Origin: Adenophora triphylla var. japonica | Taxonomy: Eukaryota > Streptophyta > Magnoliopsida > Asterales > Campanulaceae | Reading direction: 5' to 3' | Assembly (NCBI GenBank): GCA_022495995.1 | Contig: JAFEMH010000749.1 | Location: 62,001 to 126,000, forward strand | DNA: 64,000 nucleotides | The notes under the pieces: model-generated | What the model was told of the DNA's origin: nothing | Database searches by the model: none | Seen by the model: the letters and a program-made list of their open reading frames with translations, nothing else | Part shown: piece by piece, positions 43,644-57,576 of the stretch | How positions within the stretch are numbered: the stretch's first letter is position 1 | Layout: each line of letters begins with the position of its first letter | Program-made: the position numbers and the translations under genes

Positions 43644-43793
43644 AACACTGGTGTTAGTCTCAGACGTATGGACCTCCACCCCTCTTTCAGATCCTGCTCC
43701 AGCTCCCGCACGAGCATCCTTAGCATTTGGAGTTGCCAATGTTAAGTTCTGAGCCACCCTAGAGGGGGTAGCTTTTTCTTGTCCAACCACCAT
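43644..43793 (-). pseudogene. Element E gag, N-terminal part beyond G
   Basis: ATG at 43793, then alanine- and glycine-rich text (ATPNAKDARAGAGAGSE), read in frame into the insertion site. The continuation is at 34686 on the other side of G. Confidence 0.75.
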
Positions 43794-44460
43794 AACTTGC
43801 TTCCAACTAACTGTATACTTTTACAAACACTTCAAGACAAATCACACATTTTCACAATAAACCAACTGTTCTGACAACTTTACAAGTCACTTTCTGAAAA
43901 CAAAACGCCTTTAATACATGTATTAATGAACTTACAACCTTTATAGCCAAGGACAACTTTATGACTTCCTGAAATAAATACAACAATCCAAAAAACAACC
44001 TCTGACAAGTACCATCTGAGAATCCTCCTTGGTTCTCTAGTTAACTAGCTTTTACTCCTTTGATCAAACTGGCGCGGTTAGAATCTTCTGGCTCCACCGA
44101 CGTAACAACAACAATACTCCACCTTCTTTCTCACCTCCACCAGTCACCAACAACCTCCCAACTTCACCTAGCCACCCAAAGAAGAAACGCTCGAGTCCCG
44201 AACTAACCAAATGTCTTTGCCATGGAAAATGGTGTTGATCAGGAGCTGAGTCTCCAGCTACTTCAATGGATACTCTGGCTAATCTTCTTGGGATGGCTCA
44301 CCTTGGGACCTACACACACGCAAATCACAGTGAACTAAACCGGGGGTAACTCCGGTGAAACCCCTCCGGCGTGAGAATCAGTCCACAGCTCAAATCAAAA
44401 GAAAGTAGTCAATTAATGGAGAAAAGATAGAGTTTTGAGAGAGAGAGGAACTTACATAAT
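43794..44460 (-). other. 5' untranslated region of E
   Basis: There is no ORF. GTGAACTAAACCGG and CCGGTGAAACCC at 44325-44370 form a possible stem. A primer-binding site and LTR edge could not be placed. Confidence 0.4.
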
Positions 44461-45021
44461 AATGATTTTTGGATTTTTGGATTTTGCACGAAAATTAAGA
44501 AGGAAATATTATATTGAAAGTGTTGTGAGTGTGAAAATAAAATAAGAAAGAGAATGAGTGGAGAGAATAGTAAATTATAATGGTGATGTGAATGTTAAAA
44601 TAATGTAGGAGAGAGAATGAGTGGAGGGAATATTAAAGATTCATTTTCATTTTAGGAAAGTACCGTATACTCCATCCGTCTCACCTCACTTGACACCCTT
44701 GAGGTGGGCACGGGAACTAAGAAAAAAAAATAAAATAAAAAAAATATGTGGTAGAAAATGAAGAGAGATAATGAGTGGGGTAAATAGTAGTGTTGGTTGA
44801 ATAAATTGAATGGTAGAAAATGAAGAGAGAGAATGAGTGGTGGGGTAGAGTGAATATAAAATTATAAAAGTAGGCTATTTTGGAAAGTGTCAAGTGAGCT
44901 GAGACGACCCAAAATGGAAATAAGTGTTAAGTGAGGTGAGACAGAGGGAGTATATTATTGTGGAATGCTCAAAAAGGAAAAGGAAAATTTATATATTATC
45001 ATGGGATGGACGGAGGGAGTA
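44461..45021. mobile_element. Nested Stowaway-like MITEs
   Basis: The inner copy, 44670-44950, is flanked by TA and has inverted ends CTCCATCCGTCTCACCTCAC / GTGAGGTGAGACAGAGGGAG. A second end (GGATGGACGGAGGGAG, then TA) is at 45004-45021. The sequence 44500-44660 has the same AGAGAATGAGTGGAG-type interior as other copies here, so the inner one probably inserted into an older relative. Confidence 0.75.
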
Positions 45022-45194
45022 TTCTCTTCATTCATTGTTAAATAAATGTCATTTTTTTTCCAAATTTGTTTTTGATTAAAAAAAAATCAACATTTTATTT
45101 AGGGTTTAGCAAAGATGTAGTATCATGATATGGTACGTGGCTCCTACTTGGTATAAAGCGCGTGAGAAATTGATGAAGAGAAGAAATGTGGATA

Positions 45195-45202
45195 AGGCTA
45201 TC

Positions 45203-45241
<39 letters not shown>

Positions 45242-45599
45242 CCCGTGTTCCCTTTTAATTAGTCTGACCACTACCACCTGGCTGCACAGTGTCACAGCGG
45301 AGAATCGCGGATATCTGCCCAAATCAGTGCGGAGTGGCACCCTTTATACTCCTGGCCCCAAGGAAGCCCTCCTACAATGCGGTAGTTGAACTCCCCACAC
45401 TGAGGTTGCAAGCCCAGCAATGCCGCTTCCTTAACTGAATGGATGTGCTCGGGGGGCTTCTAAGAACCCTGAAACCCAAGAAAAAAATTAAACCACAAGA
45501 ATTTCTCTTAAAGAGAATCGAACCGGTGACCTCCCCTACAAAAAATCACCAGGATACCATTGGCCATAGCCATGGCCATTAGGTAGGCTATCTACTTTT
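45195..45599 (-). mobile_element. SINE retrotransposon with 15 bp target duplication
   Basis: A 375 bp insert (45210-45584) is flanked by AGGCTATCTACTTTT (45195-45209 and 45585-45599). On the minus strand it has a Pol III A-box-like TGGCCAATGG (45557-45566), a B box GGTTCGATTC (45515-45524) about 40 bp further on, and ends in a long A tract (T run at 45206-45239 as printed). Intact duplications, the tail and both promoter boxes mark a plant SINE of tRNA-derived type. No similarity to a named SINE family was checked. Confidence 0.85.
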
Positions 45600-45714
45600 C
45601 TGGTTACCGAAATCCTTGTTCCTGCAGTTTCTCTCACCTTGTATTCATACGCAAGAAAAAGTCTCTGTATATTAAAGTTCGTACTTTTTGTCATTAAAAA
45701 ATATAAAAAATATA

Positions 45715-45996
45715 CTCCCTTCGTCCCACGTCATTATGAACTATTTTTTCGAGCACAATAATTAAGAAATATTATTAAGATAATGAAAATGTATAGTAGG
45801 AAATGAAGAGAGAGAATGAGTGGAGTTAATAGTAGATTGGTTGAATAAATTGTATGGTGAAAAATAAAGAAAGAGAATGAGTGGGTGGAATAGGGTGAAT
45901 ATAAAATAATAAATTTGTTTCCATTTTGGATAGTTTTCATTCACGTGGAACGGACCAAAATGGAAATAAATTTGCATTCACGCGGGACGAAGAGAG
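45715..45996. mobile_element. Stowaway-like MITE
   Basis: 282 bp flanked by TA. Ends CTCCCTTCGTCCCACGTCAT / TCACGCGGGACGAAGAGAG. The interior has AGAGAATGAGTGGAG, as in neighbours. Confidence 0.8.
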
Positions 45997-46252
45997 TATA
46001 TTTTTAGATTTTTATTTTAAATAAAATTTGAACATTTATGTAATGACAGAGAGAATATATATTCCTCAGCCCTGAAAATTTTGTCTTACTTTAATTTTTA
46101 AAGTCAATTTAATCAAATTTTTATCATAATTTATAAAAATTTAGATATTGCTATGTAATTTTTAAAAATGTTATTGCGTCACTATTAAAAATGCTACCAA
46201 TGATAATTTTTAAAATATTATAAAAAAATTTGAAGTCTTATAAAATTATATA

Positions 46253-46550
46253 CTCCCTCGGTCTTTCCATCCCACACCAATTGATACTTATTTCCTTTTT
46301 GGTCCGTTCAACACCAATTGATACTTACCCAAAATGAAAAGGAATCTTCACTATTTACTCCACTCATTCTCTCTCCTATTTTACTTTTTCACTCACAACA
46401 TTCTCTCTCCTAACTATTCCTCCCACTCATTCTCTCTCCTATTTTACTTTTACACTCATAACATTCTCTCTTCACTTTTTCTCTCTCTTACCTTTCTTTA
46501 ATCCGCGTGCCCATTTTTTTGGTATCAAATGGTGTGGGACAGAGGGAGAA
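46253..46550. mobile_element. Stowaway-like MITE
   Basis: About 298 bp between TA dinucleotides. Inverted ends include CTCCCTCGGTC, CCCACACCAATTGATAC and, at the other side, GGTATCAAATGGTGTGGGAC. No coding sequence. Confidence 0.8.
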
Positions 46551-46649
46551 TAATATAAATTTGATTGAGTTAATCGTAATAATCAGATAAAATTTTTATA
46601 ATGAAAAGAGTATTAAATATTATTATTATTTTTTATTTAATGGTTGTAC

Positions 46650-47020
46650 TATAAATAATTGCACTTCATTCTGAATATCTATGTGTCCCTGTCTGGCCAA
46701 GGAGTTTGTACACAAAATCTGACATTTTCTTTAGAAGCAATGTAGATCTTCCTACCCGTGATGCAATCTCAGCCATATTCGAGTTCCTCACCTAATAGTT
46801 TTGATGGCAAATTTGGCAAATGATTTTCATATATTTTCTATATCAAAATAATAATTGAGATTGAGAAGTCTTATATATACTAATAAGGCCTACAAGATAT
46901 CTATGTATCTTTCTAAATAATTATCCAAATCTTCTATAATAAAGGAAAGAGATATATACAATCAATCAAATATCATCAATTCTATCAATTACAATCTATC
47001 AAATATTATCAACTTGATCA
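46650..47020 (-). repeat. Probable LTR of a decayed copia element
   Basis: In minus orientation a polypurine tract TGAGAGGGAG (47021-47030) is followed by TGATCAAGTTGATA at 47020. This is the usual junction of copia internal DNA and 3' LTR. The far end is not clear. Confidence 0.55.
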
Positions 47021-47870
47021 CTCCCTCTCAAGTTGGCGAATGAAGATAACGAATGCCCAACTTGTCAATTAGAAATAGAAAACAAACTGTCCCCAAGAGC
47101 CAAGGTCTTAGTGAAGAGGTCAACAACTTGCAATTCAGAAGAGATCTTGTGTGGAGATACATCTTTGGACTCAACACGTTCTCTAACGAAATAACAATCT
47201 ATTTCCACATGATTGGTGCGTTCATGAAACAGCGGGTTGTTGGCGATATGTCTGGCGGCTTGGTTATCACAATAGAGAGATGCGGCCTGGGACTAAGGTG
47301 CTTCTAAATCGGAAAGAAGCCATCACAGCCATAAGAGCTCACACAGTAGTGGCCATGGCTCGGTATTCTGCCTCGGCCGAAGAACGAGAGACTACGGACT
47401 GTTTTTTGGTACGCTAAGAAATGGGAGCACCTCTCCCAAGGACGTAAAGTATCCCGTACATGATTGTCTCGTCATTTGGCACCCATCCAGTCAGCATCAC
47501 AATATGCTTCAAGTGTCAAGTCCCCACTAGACGGTAGGAAAATTCTCTGGCCTGCATTGCCTTTTAGAAAGTGTAAGACACGCATAGCATCGTCCATATG
47601 ACTTCGGCATGGAGCGGGAACGAACTGACTTAACAAGTTGACATCAAACTGTATGTCTGGCCGAGTTACAGTCAGATAAAGAAGGCGTCCGATGAGTCTT
47701 CGATATTACAAAGGATCGACGAGTGAAGTATCATAATTGGCAATGAGGCGCAAATTTTGGTCCATGGGAAAAGCACTCGGCCTTCCTCCCTGTAATCCAC
47801 ATTCCTCCAAAATATAAAGGGTGTATTTCGTTGGCTAAGGATAATACCCTCGCAGGATCATGTTATGATC
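47021..47870 (-). pseudogene. Copia RNase H remnant
   Basis: Minus-strand sequence spells degenerate copia RNase H and pol C-terminus across frames. Traces of YCDADW, AEYRAM-type and LTKTL-type text lie between 47060 and 47700. No frame longer than about 60 codons survives. The plus-strand 84-codon ORF at 47053 is a shadow. Confidence 0.6.
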
Positions 47871-50915
<3,045 letters not shown>

Positions 50916-51219
50916 CACTACAAGAAAGTTGGCTATTTATGGCACTTATTTACGACGGGCAACACGCGTCCGTCGTATATAATACTTATATACGGCGGAT
51001 GCCACGGAGCCGCCGTATATAACTAATATATACGGCGGTATACTATATCCGCCGTAAATATAAAGAGTATATACGGCGGTATAATATATTCGCCGTATAT
51101 ATTAGTTATATACGGCGGTCTCGAGGCGCCGTATATACTTTATATACGTACATTTGACGTATACATATCTGAGATTTTAGTTATATACGGCGATTAACAT
51201 ATAGCTGCCGTATATATTA
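50916..51219 (+). mobile_element. CACTA (En/Spm-like) transposon, left end and subterminal repeats
   Basis: It starts CACTACAAGAAAG at 50916, the typical CACTA terminus. Over the next 300 bp there are six or more inverted pairs such as TATACGGCGG ... CCGCCGTATA, each forming a hairpin of about 30-45 bp (50986-51210). It is interrupted at 51225 by element F and resumes at 62080. Confidence 0.85.
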
Positions 51220-51224
51220 GTTAT

Positions 51225-51884
51225 TGAACATACCAAAGGTAGCGAGTTGGTCCAAGCGAGTAAGGCCCAATCTTCAAGGATTTATTACCATAACATGTCC
51301 TGTGGGCTAGGCCCAATCAATACATGGCCCAAGGCCCATCTCATGTATCAGTCGACTAAGTTCATCGTCCGACCTATCAGGTCCCGACCTAACTTAGTCC
51401 GACCTGAAGATCCGAGTTCTAATACAGGTACGATCCATGCTCTACCTGTCAGTCAGGTCGACCATTCCTCAAATGGCAACCTCGACCTAATCAACAAGTG
51501 TCGACCTAACTAATGTGGGCGCACGTGGGTTAAATCTTTCCATAACTGCATTCCTACAAATCAGGGACTGTTATATGCACGTTCCCATTACTCATAACTG
51601 TCTCTAAAATCTCGGAGCTCATGTAGCACCACCAAAAATACAACGGTCAACACCTATAAATACATCATCACTACCAACGGTGCAAAGGTAACTGCTATTT
51701 TGTTATTTGAATTCTCTATTCAATACATTATAAGCTATATTCAACCGTAATCTTACTCTCACGCCCGAGGATCTAAGCCGAAGACACATCCGGCTAGTCG
51801 TGGGTTCTGATTTTAGGTCAAGGAGCCAGGTGATCAGTCCTGCCACGTGGAGGAAGATTGATAAGCACAATTCCTGCAGCATCA
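51225..51884 (+). repeat. 5' LTR of F
   Basis: TGAACATACC ... GCAGCATCA. TATA box TATAAAT at 51655-51661. Several GTCGAC/CCGACCT half-sites (51345-51505) lie 150-300 bp upstream of it. The ORF at 51247 is not supported. Confidence 0.95.
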
Positions 51885-51948
51885 GTTTGGTTCCATTGCC
51901 GGGAAACGTGCTTAAGCTTGACCTCGAAACTTTTCTCAACCTACAACA

Positions 51949-54142
51949 ATGGTAACCCCAGACGGGCATGTCTCAGACGCTTCTGAAGAATTCAATGAAG
52001 TGAATGTCAACACCAACGCAGATACCAATGCAAATGCTGAAAACACAAATCTACCTCCTCCCCACCAAATCGCCCTCATGGTAGAGCAACACGCTCTACC
52101 GGTATTGCCGATGGCATGGGGATTGCCGATACAAGAAGAGGGAAAAGACACATGGAGGGACAAGGAGCTCCACCTCCTCCTAAGCGTCCAACTTGCTCAT
52201 GTGAATGTTGGAAATAGTGGCGGAGTCCCTCATCCAACCCATTGAGTAGAAAGGAAATGCTATTAGAGCGAGCCCAGATTTTGGCCGAGTTACTGGCTAT
52301 AGAGGAGGCTGAGAAGGCGGATATAAGATCAGAGAGGGTGGCTCCTTCTCAAATTTCCAACAGGAGCGGGGCCAGAGTGCTAGGCCTAATGAAATTGTGG
52401 GACAAAATGGCGATAACAGATAGTGCGGCGGGTTCCATCCCTCATTCATGTGCCAAGAAACGACCTAAGGGCTAGCCTCACCAGGAACAGGGAACAGGAG
52501 GCTCAGTCAGATTTGAGGACGCATTTAGAAGCCAACCGAAGCCGACGTGGATTCGCTTTGCCGGAACCACGAGATCACAGCCTCATAGGGACGTGAATGG
52601 GCGCAGTCGCCCATAAGAGAAGAAAGGCGCAGTCGCCACTTGGGAGATAATAGGCGCAGTCGCCATCCAGGGATGAGAGGCGCAGTCGCCCCAAAGGAAT
52701 GACAGCATAGGTCTCCGGTTCGATCGAAAGGGCTCATTCTCACCGAGACGAGGAGTAGGCAGGTAACTCCCCCCAGGAGCGAAGGTCAAAGGTCGAATGC
52801 CGTTCCCCCTGCAGGAGATGACAGACCCGACACTAGGGAATGGTTGTTGATGAAAAAGAAGTTCAAACAATGGGAGGAGGAGAAGAAAAAGGACACTGTA
52901 AAGGTTGAACGAATCGACTTTGCTCTTCAACCTTTGTCCAAGGAACTGAGAGATAGTCGACCTCCTGCGGGGTTTAGATTGCCCCTTCTAGAGAAATACT
53001 CAGGGACAACCAATGTAAAGAGTCATATAGCACATCTGGAAGCCACAATGTGCTTTGTCGCCAATGAGGACGACAATATGTGTAAAGCTCTCATAAGCAC
53101 ACTCACTAGGGCAGCCCTAACCTGGTTCAATGGTTTGGCAGCTGGCAGCATCTCCACCTGGGCGTGTTTCAGGACAAAGTTCCTAGATCGCTTCTCAACT
53201 GCTGGAGCTCAAAAGATGACAGTTACCGATCTAAATAACTTGGTGCAGGCTAAAAATGAAAGCTCAATGAGCTACTTCACCAAGTTCAAGGAGATGGTGG
53301 ATAAGATCGAGGAAGATCTCACTGACAGGGAGGTGATTAATTGCTTCCGGAATGGTATTTCCTCGGCAGACATGGATTATGAACTGACGGTTCGTACAGT
53401 CACTACTCGACAGGAGTTGTTCGAGAAAGTTTATAACGTGGCACTAGCCGAGGAGAGGAAAGAAAAGAAAAATGGGAAAGGCCCCAAGGTAGAGGTCGCT
53501 GATGACAAGAAGGACTCCAACAAGAATGGAGGAAACAATAAAAATGGCAAGAACAGAACCAGAGCGACAGAAAAGGTGCCCGAGGTTTTCACTCCCCTAA
53601 CGGTGAGTCAAACTGAAATCATGAATGCGGTCGAGCTGGCCCCACCTGCCCCCATGAACCCAGGCAACAAGTTCAGGAGGGACAATAGCAAATATTGTGA
53701 TTACCATAAAGATACAGGTCATCTCACGGAGGATTGCCTAGGATTGAAGCGTATTATCCAGAGAATGGTCGACCAGGGGAGACTCGATGCATACGTGAAA
53801 AGACCTCAAGCTGGTGGAGGCGAGCAGCCAGCAGGTGGACAACAAGGACCAAGACAACCCAGATTGAACTTGGGGGTCATCACAGAGCAGGCTAGCAACA
53901 CAGCCATCAAGCACAAAATTTTTCAGCTCAACAAAGCCCCACATGTGCCTCCAAGGAGAGATGTCAGGGATGAGGTAATCAGCTTCTACCCCCACGAGCT
54001 GGAAACTAATATGGCGGCTAGGGAGCAAGTTCTCGTCATCCCAGGTCTCATAGACGGATGTACGACGAGCAGACTCTTAGTCGACACAGGGGGCCTGCAA
54101 AGATATTTTGTTCTACAAGACTTTCCAAGAGATGGGTCTTAA
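51949..54142 (+). pseudogene. Element F gag and protease start
   Basis: ATG 51949, close behind the primer-binding site. The first 98 codons are acidic and asparagine/alanine-rich and end at 52245. Broken frames follow to 52843, including four GGCGCAGTCGCC repeats. The main frame 52844-54142 has the gag core (LPLLEKYSGTTNVKSHIAHL, ALISTLTRAALTWFNGLAAG, FRTKFLDRFST), a charged lysine-rich spacer, and the Tat knuckle YCDYHKDTGHLTEDC near residue 285. It ends in the protease active site LLVDTGG, which breaks there by a frameshift. It serves as capsid and RNA-binding protein in this family. Confidence 0.9.
52591..52690. repeat. Four GGCGCAGTCGCC repeats in gag of F
   Basis: Near-palindromic 12-mers at about 30 bp spacing (52597, 52628, 52651 and 52679 approximately). 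They resemble the GGGCGGTCGCCC repeats of G in shape, not in sequence context. Stops interrupt the gag frame here. Confidence 0.75.
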
Positions 54143-54542
54143 TGATGAGCAGCTTGAGAGATATGATGGAAGGTTAGAGGGATTCACAAATCATCGAGTC
54201 GATGCTAAGGGGAAGATAGAGCTCGATGTCGATCTAGGCCAGCACCCTTACAGGGTCGTATCGAAGGTATAATTTATTGTAATAGATGTGAACAGTGACT
54301 ATGCTGCCATACTTGGTATTCCAGGTCAGGTCGCGCTGGGAATGGTGGCATCAATCCCTCACCAAAGGGTCAAGTTTCCTACACCTGCTGGAGTAGGATG
54401 CGTACAAGGAACAGCTCGAGCCTACCTGGATCATGTTCTCAGAGAAAGAAAGAAAAGGGAGTTAGAAATTAAGACTGCAGATGGTTACTTAAAGCTGTCC
54501 CAATCAGTCACCAAAACTACTTGACTGTCAACAATCACCAAT
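54143..54542 (+). pseudogene. Element F protease, C-terminal part
   Basis: 54288-54524 has YAAILGIPGQVALGMVASIP and HQRVKFPT, the C-terminal block of Tat proteases. The join to the DTG block (54085) is broken by frameshifts at 54110-54280. Confidence 0.85.
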
Positions 54543-56429
54543 GTGGAGGAGTCGACCTATCGCTCCAATGACGATGTTATGGTTGAGTCGACACGTCACT
54601 CTGAAACCACAGCAGTCGATCCAGATGTAGTTATGGTCGACCAAGTCCTCATAGGCGACCTATGCCTCCAGGTCAACAATAACTCGGGGGCCACCACTGA
54701 TGAGGTCGCAGATAAACTAGATGATATGATAGCTGAAGAAGCTCCACACCTGGGGGCAGAGGAGAGACAAAGGGTCAGGGAGATCATCATTGAGACCCTG
54801 CAGTTCAGAGAGGGTCCAGAGCTGGAGGCTGTGGACGAGCTAGAATCAGTAGTCACCAACCCTTCCTACCCCGACCAAAAAATTCAAATTGGAAAGCAGC
54901 TATCAGACGAAGAGCGAGCAGAGATCATCGAGCTATTGAAAGAAAGTAACGATGTCTTCGCATGGCGAGTAGAGGACATGAGGGGAATCAAGGAAGAAGT
55001 CGCCGTTCACAGGCTTGAGGTCAACCTGACTATAAAGCCCAGACCCCAAAAATTGAGAAGCTTTGCTCGTGACAAGGAAGAGGCCATAAGAGCTGAGGTA
55101 CAAAAAATTTTGAGTGCAGGTATAATGAAAGAGGCCACTCATACAACATGGTTGGCCAACGTGGTCATGGTGAAGAAAGCTAATGGTAAATGGAGAATGT
55201 GCGTCGACTTCACCACTCTAAACCTTGCTTGCCCAAAGGACAGTTATCCTCTCCCTAGAATCGACAAACTTGTTGATTCCATTGCTGGTCATTCTACTCT
55301 CAGTTTCCTAGATGCTTACTCGAGGTACCACCAGATAAAGATGCACGAGGATGACATTGTGAAAACAGCTTTCCAAGTAGCTGGAGGCATCTACTGCTAT
55401 AGCATGATGCCATTTGGATTGAAGAATGCAGGGGCAACTTATCAACGCATGGTGAACAAGGTCTTTGCCTCACAAATTGGCCGAAACATGGAGGCCTACG
55501 TCGACGATATGGTCATCAAAACAAAGGTTGGACGTCACGTGGTCGACCTAAAGGAAACGTTCGCCAATTTGAGAGCAAACGACATGAAGCTCAACCCTAG
55601 CAAGAGTGTCTTTGGGGTAGCAGCTGGCAAATTCCTTGGATTCATGGTGTCCCAGAGGGGTATAGAAGCTAACCCAGAGAAGATCAAGGCTCTAGTCGAG
55701 ATGAAGGAGCCAACCAGTGTAAAGGAGATGCAGCGACTTAATGGCAGGGTGGCAGCCCTAAGTCGTTTTATAGCCAAGTCAGCTGAAAGGTCTCTCCCCT
55801 TATTTAAATCATTGAGGGGGACGAAAAACTTTGAATGGACGGCCGAATGTCATTCGTCGTTCCAACAACTCAAAGAATATCTCGCTACTCCTCCCCTGTT
55901 GAGCAGCTCGACCACTGGTGAGACCTTGTTTGTGTATCTGTCTGTGGGAGACAAGTCGGTGGCAGCAGTCTTGGTTAGAGAAGAGGAAGGACTTCAAAAG
56001 CCAGTTTACTATGTCAGCAAGGCCCTATCAGACGTAGAGGGAAGATACTACAATGCTGAGAAGGTCGCTTATGCCTTAGTCGTAGCTTCAAGGAAGCTGC
56101 GAGCTTATTTCTTGGCTCATCCTATTGTGGTTCTTACAAATGCTCCCTTGAGAAAAATATTGCACAAACCGGAGAGTTCAGGTCTCCTGCTCACTCAAGG
56201 AAATGGGCAAGTTGAAGCAGCGAATAAACTTGTTCTATCTGCACTCAAGACAGGACTCGTAGGTCGACGCAATAACTGGTTGGACGAACTCCCCCTTGCG
56301 CTTTGGGCAGTTCGCACAACCACTCGGGGGCCTACGGGGGAAACCCCATTCGCTCTCACATATGGATCAGAGGCCATGGCACCTGCTGAGCTCAGATTTC
56401 CTACTTCTAGAGTGACATTCTTTGATTAA
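54543..56429 (+). pseudogene. Element F pol: RT, RNase H, then a deletion fusing into integrase
   Basis: 628 codons. A long acidic spacer with FREGPELEAVDELESVV, then RT: DFTTLNLACPKDSYPLPRID, SFLDAYSRYHQIKM, MMPFGLKNAGATYQRMVNKV, and EAYVDDMVIKTK with the YVDD box near residue 320. RNase H follows: LFVYLSVGDKSVAAVLVR, KPVYYVSKALSDVEGRYYNA, and PLRKILHKPESSG near residue 540. There the text jumps directly to integrase (NGQVEAANKLVLSALKTGL, then LPLALWAVRTTTRGPTGETP). The second RNase H, the integrase zinc finger and the first two core aspartates are gone: an in-frame internal deletion. Confidence 0.92.
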
Positions 56430-56762
56430 GAGCAGAATGATATCAACAGATTGATCAACTTGGACTTAGTCGACGAGAAGCGAGATACGGCTTACCTTCG
56501 AATGGTTAACTACAAGCAGCGGACTAAAAGTTACCACGACAAGAAAGTAAAGGCCAGGTCATTCCAAGTAGGAGATCATGTGTTGAGGAAGATCGAGGCA
56601 ACGGGGAGAAGGACCCAGCAGAACAAGCTATCTCCTAACTGGGAAGGTCCTTACATAGTTACCCGAGTTGTCAAAGAAGGGACTTACATGATTGCTCATC
56701 CTGATGGTGAAGAGCTGAAGCACCCATGGCACGCTACCCACCTCATCAAGTACTACTTCTAA
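56430..56762 (+). pseudogene. Element F integrase C-terminus
   Basis: The frame 56451-56762 encodes DLVDEKRDTAYLRMVNYKQR and then HPDGEELKHPWHATHLIKYY, and stops at 56760. It follows the deletion-fused ORF after one stop near 56427. Confidence 0.85.
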
Positions 56763-57576
56763 GGTTCAGATCAATAGCTCAATTCAAGGTTATTACAGTT
56801 CCTAAGATTGAAATTTGTCAAAGTTCTAGCTTTCCATCGATGTAAACGTTTCCCTACTTCAATAAAAATTGCATCTTTGTTCGACCCAACACTGTGTAAC
56901 ACTAACTTCAACAAGCTCGACTCATAGTCAGTTTCATTTTAACAAGATCGATTCTTAATCAACTTCGTTCATTTAAACAAGTTTGACTCTTAGTCGACTT
57001 CGTTCTAACAAGCTCGACTCATAGTCAGTTTCGTTTTAACAAGCTCGATTCTTAATCAGCTTTGTTCATTTAAACAAGTCCGACTCTTAGTCGACTTCGT
57101 TCTAACAAACTCGACTCGTAGTCAGTCTGTTCTAATTAGCTCGATCCTCAATCAGCTTTACTCCTTAAAACAAGTCCGACATAGGGTCGACTTCGTTCTA
57201 ATGAGCTCGACCCTTGGTCAGATTTGATGAAATAAACAGGATCGACTCTTAGTCAATCTTGTTTCCAAAAGCTATTGAAGTCTGAGGTCGACCGAACCAT
57301 CACAGGACAGGTCGACCTTAGTCTTAGGGTGACTCATTTGCCTTACTATATCTAGCTCGACATCTACATGCTGAAACTAAAAGCATAAAGCATACAGGGA
57401 TACAAAGTCAGCTATGATTATATATAACTAAGTCTCCCAAAAGCGAGCTAAGACTTGTGCCAAATTATGAAGTATTTAGCCTCCCAAAATACTGGGCCAA
57501 GGCATATAAATAGTTACGAACATGAAAAGTAGAAGTGTTTTGGGACTTGTTCCATTACATAAAGTTCATTTAAAAA
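56763..57576. repeat. Spacer of F with degenerate CTCGACT/GTCGACTTCG tandem repeats
   Basis: Between pol and the antisense gene's 3' end. At 56890-57260, 'aacaagctcgactcatagtcag' type units of about 50-75 bp alternate with a 'ttagtcgacttcgttc' type, about seven times. No gene. Confidence 0.75.

Larger units (their letters stand above)
27009..44450 (-). mobile_element. Tat-lineage Ty3/gypsy retrotransposon E, interrupted by G
   Basis: Minus-strand order is gag (43793 to 43644, then 34686 to 33454), protease, RT, RNase H, second RNase H and integrase (33427 to 28426), then a 3' region with hairpin repeats (28038 to 27262). Two RNase H domains and the CxxH-type knuckle are hallmarks of the Tat lineage. 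S1 entered at 27004 and G at 34687. LTRs of E were not identified: the left one would lie beyond S1 outside the window, and nothing at 43800-45000 could be paired with it. Confidence 0.75.

Noticed and set aside
47053..47307. 84-codon plus-strand ORF
   Set aside because: It is antisense to a decayed copia RNase H region that explains the sequence better.
51247..51513. Conserved 88-codon ORF, present twice (also 61437)
   Set aside because: It lies in the LTRs of F; conservation simply reflects LTR identity, and it sits upstream of the TATA box.
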